DNA from: Dehalococcoidia bacterium
GTDB taxonomy: Bacteria; Chloroflexota; Dehalococcoidia; Tepidiformales; Tepidiformaceae
Length of the DNA: 64,000 bases
NCBI GenBank assembly: GCA_020853755.1
Contig: JADYYG010000004.1
Span: 1 to 64,000 of the forward strand
Direction of reading: 5' to 3'
The stretch's first letter is position 1; the number at the start of each line of letters is the position of its first letter. The notes beneath the pieces were generated by a model. The model was not told where the DNA came from. It did no database searches and worked only from the letters and a program-made list of their open reading frames with translations. The position numbers were made by a program, and so were the translations under genes. This document shows positions 63,600-64,000 of this stretch, piece by piece.

Positions 63600-64000
63600 T
63601 TACTCCTCTGTCCGTGGAAGGCTGGAACGAACGACCGCGCCAGCCTGGATGACGGTGCGGATAGCTGATTGATCGGTGAGGGCCTCGATGCTCGCAAGCG
63701 GGTCGCGGTCGAGGATGACGAGGTCGGCGGCGAGACCTGGTTCGACCCGGCCAACTTCGTTGCTGACCTTGAGCAGGTCTGCCGCCCAGGCGGTCGACGC
63801 CATCAGCGCGGTGGCCGGGCTGAGGCCGAGTTGGACCATCCGCACGAGTTCCTGCGCGTTTTCGCCGGGGCGGTTCACCGGCGTGCCCTGGTCGGTGCCC
63901 ATGGCGATATTCACGCCGGCAGCGACGGCCGCCCGGAAGCTCGCCTCGTGGTCTTCGAGGACGCGCGTCCCCTTGTCGACCACGAACTGCGGGATGCCGG
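63600..64000 (-). CDS. Amidohydrolase, C-terminal part (runs off the window)
   Basis: The visible 133 residues of the C-terminus read in frame through the window edge. NIAMGTDQGTPVNR carries the metal-site Asp of the amidohydrolase family, and GLSPATALMASTAWAADLLKV with VEPGLAADLVILDRDPLA is the usual end of imidazolonepropionase- and prolidase-like members. The gene is cut by the right edge. It is the first visible gene of a minus-strand group with the barrel-like protein, crotonase and mutY. Confidence 0.82.
   Translation of the reverse strand, partial: GIPQFVVDKGTRVLEDHEASFRAAVAAGVNIAMGTDQGTPVNRPGENAQELVRMVQLGLSPATALMASTAWAADLLKVSNEVGRVEPGLAADLVILDRDPLASIEALTDQSAIRTVIQAGAVVRSSLPRTEE

Noticed and set aside
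1-64000. tRNA or rRNA genes
   Set aside because: I looked for T-loop-like GTTCGANTC strings with matching acceptor stems and rRNA landmarks and found none I could support, although a covariance-model scan would be decisive.

Overview
The window is GC-rich DNA dominated by densely packed genes in short operons, many joined by 4-nt ATGA or GTGA overlaps and many using GTG or TTG starts. The mix of genes points to a Chloroflexota bacterium, most likely of the Dehalococcoidia/Tepidiforma type: two acyl-CoA dehydrogenases, three crotonases, an LLM-type flavin oxidoreductase, an actinobacterial-style AddAB and Mre11/Rad50-like pair, SufR-like regulator, NuoB, EVE and Uma2 proteins, and TANNNT promoters placed 6-10 nt before start codons. 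An Actinomycetota origin cannot be excluded from sequence alone. No rRNA, tRNA, CRISPR array or prophage was seen.

Layout. 1-1542: a field of REP-like palindromes around a REP-associated tyrosine transposase (RAYT). 1543-5513: a secreted esterase-like lipoprotein and dTDP-sugar genes (rmlC, an NAD epimerase, rmlD) on the minus strand. 5618-8518: thiamine pyrophosphokinase, a secreted repeat protein with terminator, dapA and a small membrane protein. 8531-15143: gamma-carbonic-anhydrase-like protein, GrpB-like protein, SDR, crotonase, SnoaL-like protein, a second palindrome cluster, methyltransferase, plsX and a FAD-linked oxidase. 15124-25670: a DNA-end-processing island with AddA/AddB-like genes facing away from SbcD/SbcC-like genes. 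25710-28269: a Zn/Mn-type ABC importer with likely metalloregulator boxes at its promoter. 28312-31667: HAD protein, DUF2795-like protein, a stand-alone nuoB, zinc ribbon, EVE protein and ribD. 31761-38228: hydrolase, LLM oxidoreductase, Fe-S-type regulator, phosphotransferase and two acyl-CoA dehydrogenases. 38252-43322: Uma2, GNAT, flavin reductase and a FecBCD-type importer. 43332-49815: flippase, a large secreted repeat protein, hydrolase, glpX, HD protein, a heptamer repeat and a polytopic membrane protein. 49911-60292: housekeeping block gatB, yvcK, secG, a peptide-binding protein, fmt, rlmN, queA, a tiny basic protein, an HtrA protease and a nucleoside phosphorylase. 60355-64000: crotonases, a short mutY, an unrecognised barrel-like protein and the end of an amidohydrolase.

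Working together. The lipid genes (plsX, crotonases, acyl-CoA dehydrogenases, APH-type phosphotransferase) suggest growth on fatty or other organic acids, and GlpX supplies the gluconeogenic step this requires. Two metal importers bracket Fe-S and flavin enzymes. The AddAB and SbcDC modules together would cover resection of broken DNA ends.

The strongest candidates for something little described are the RAYT with two covarying REP types and their tandem derivatives, the SbcDC variant with altered metal-site residues and a beta-rich insert in place of a zinc hook, and the recurrent near-leaderless promoter layout.
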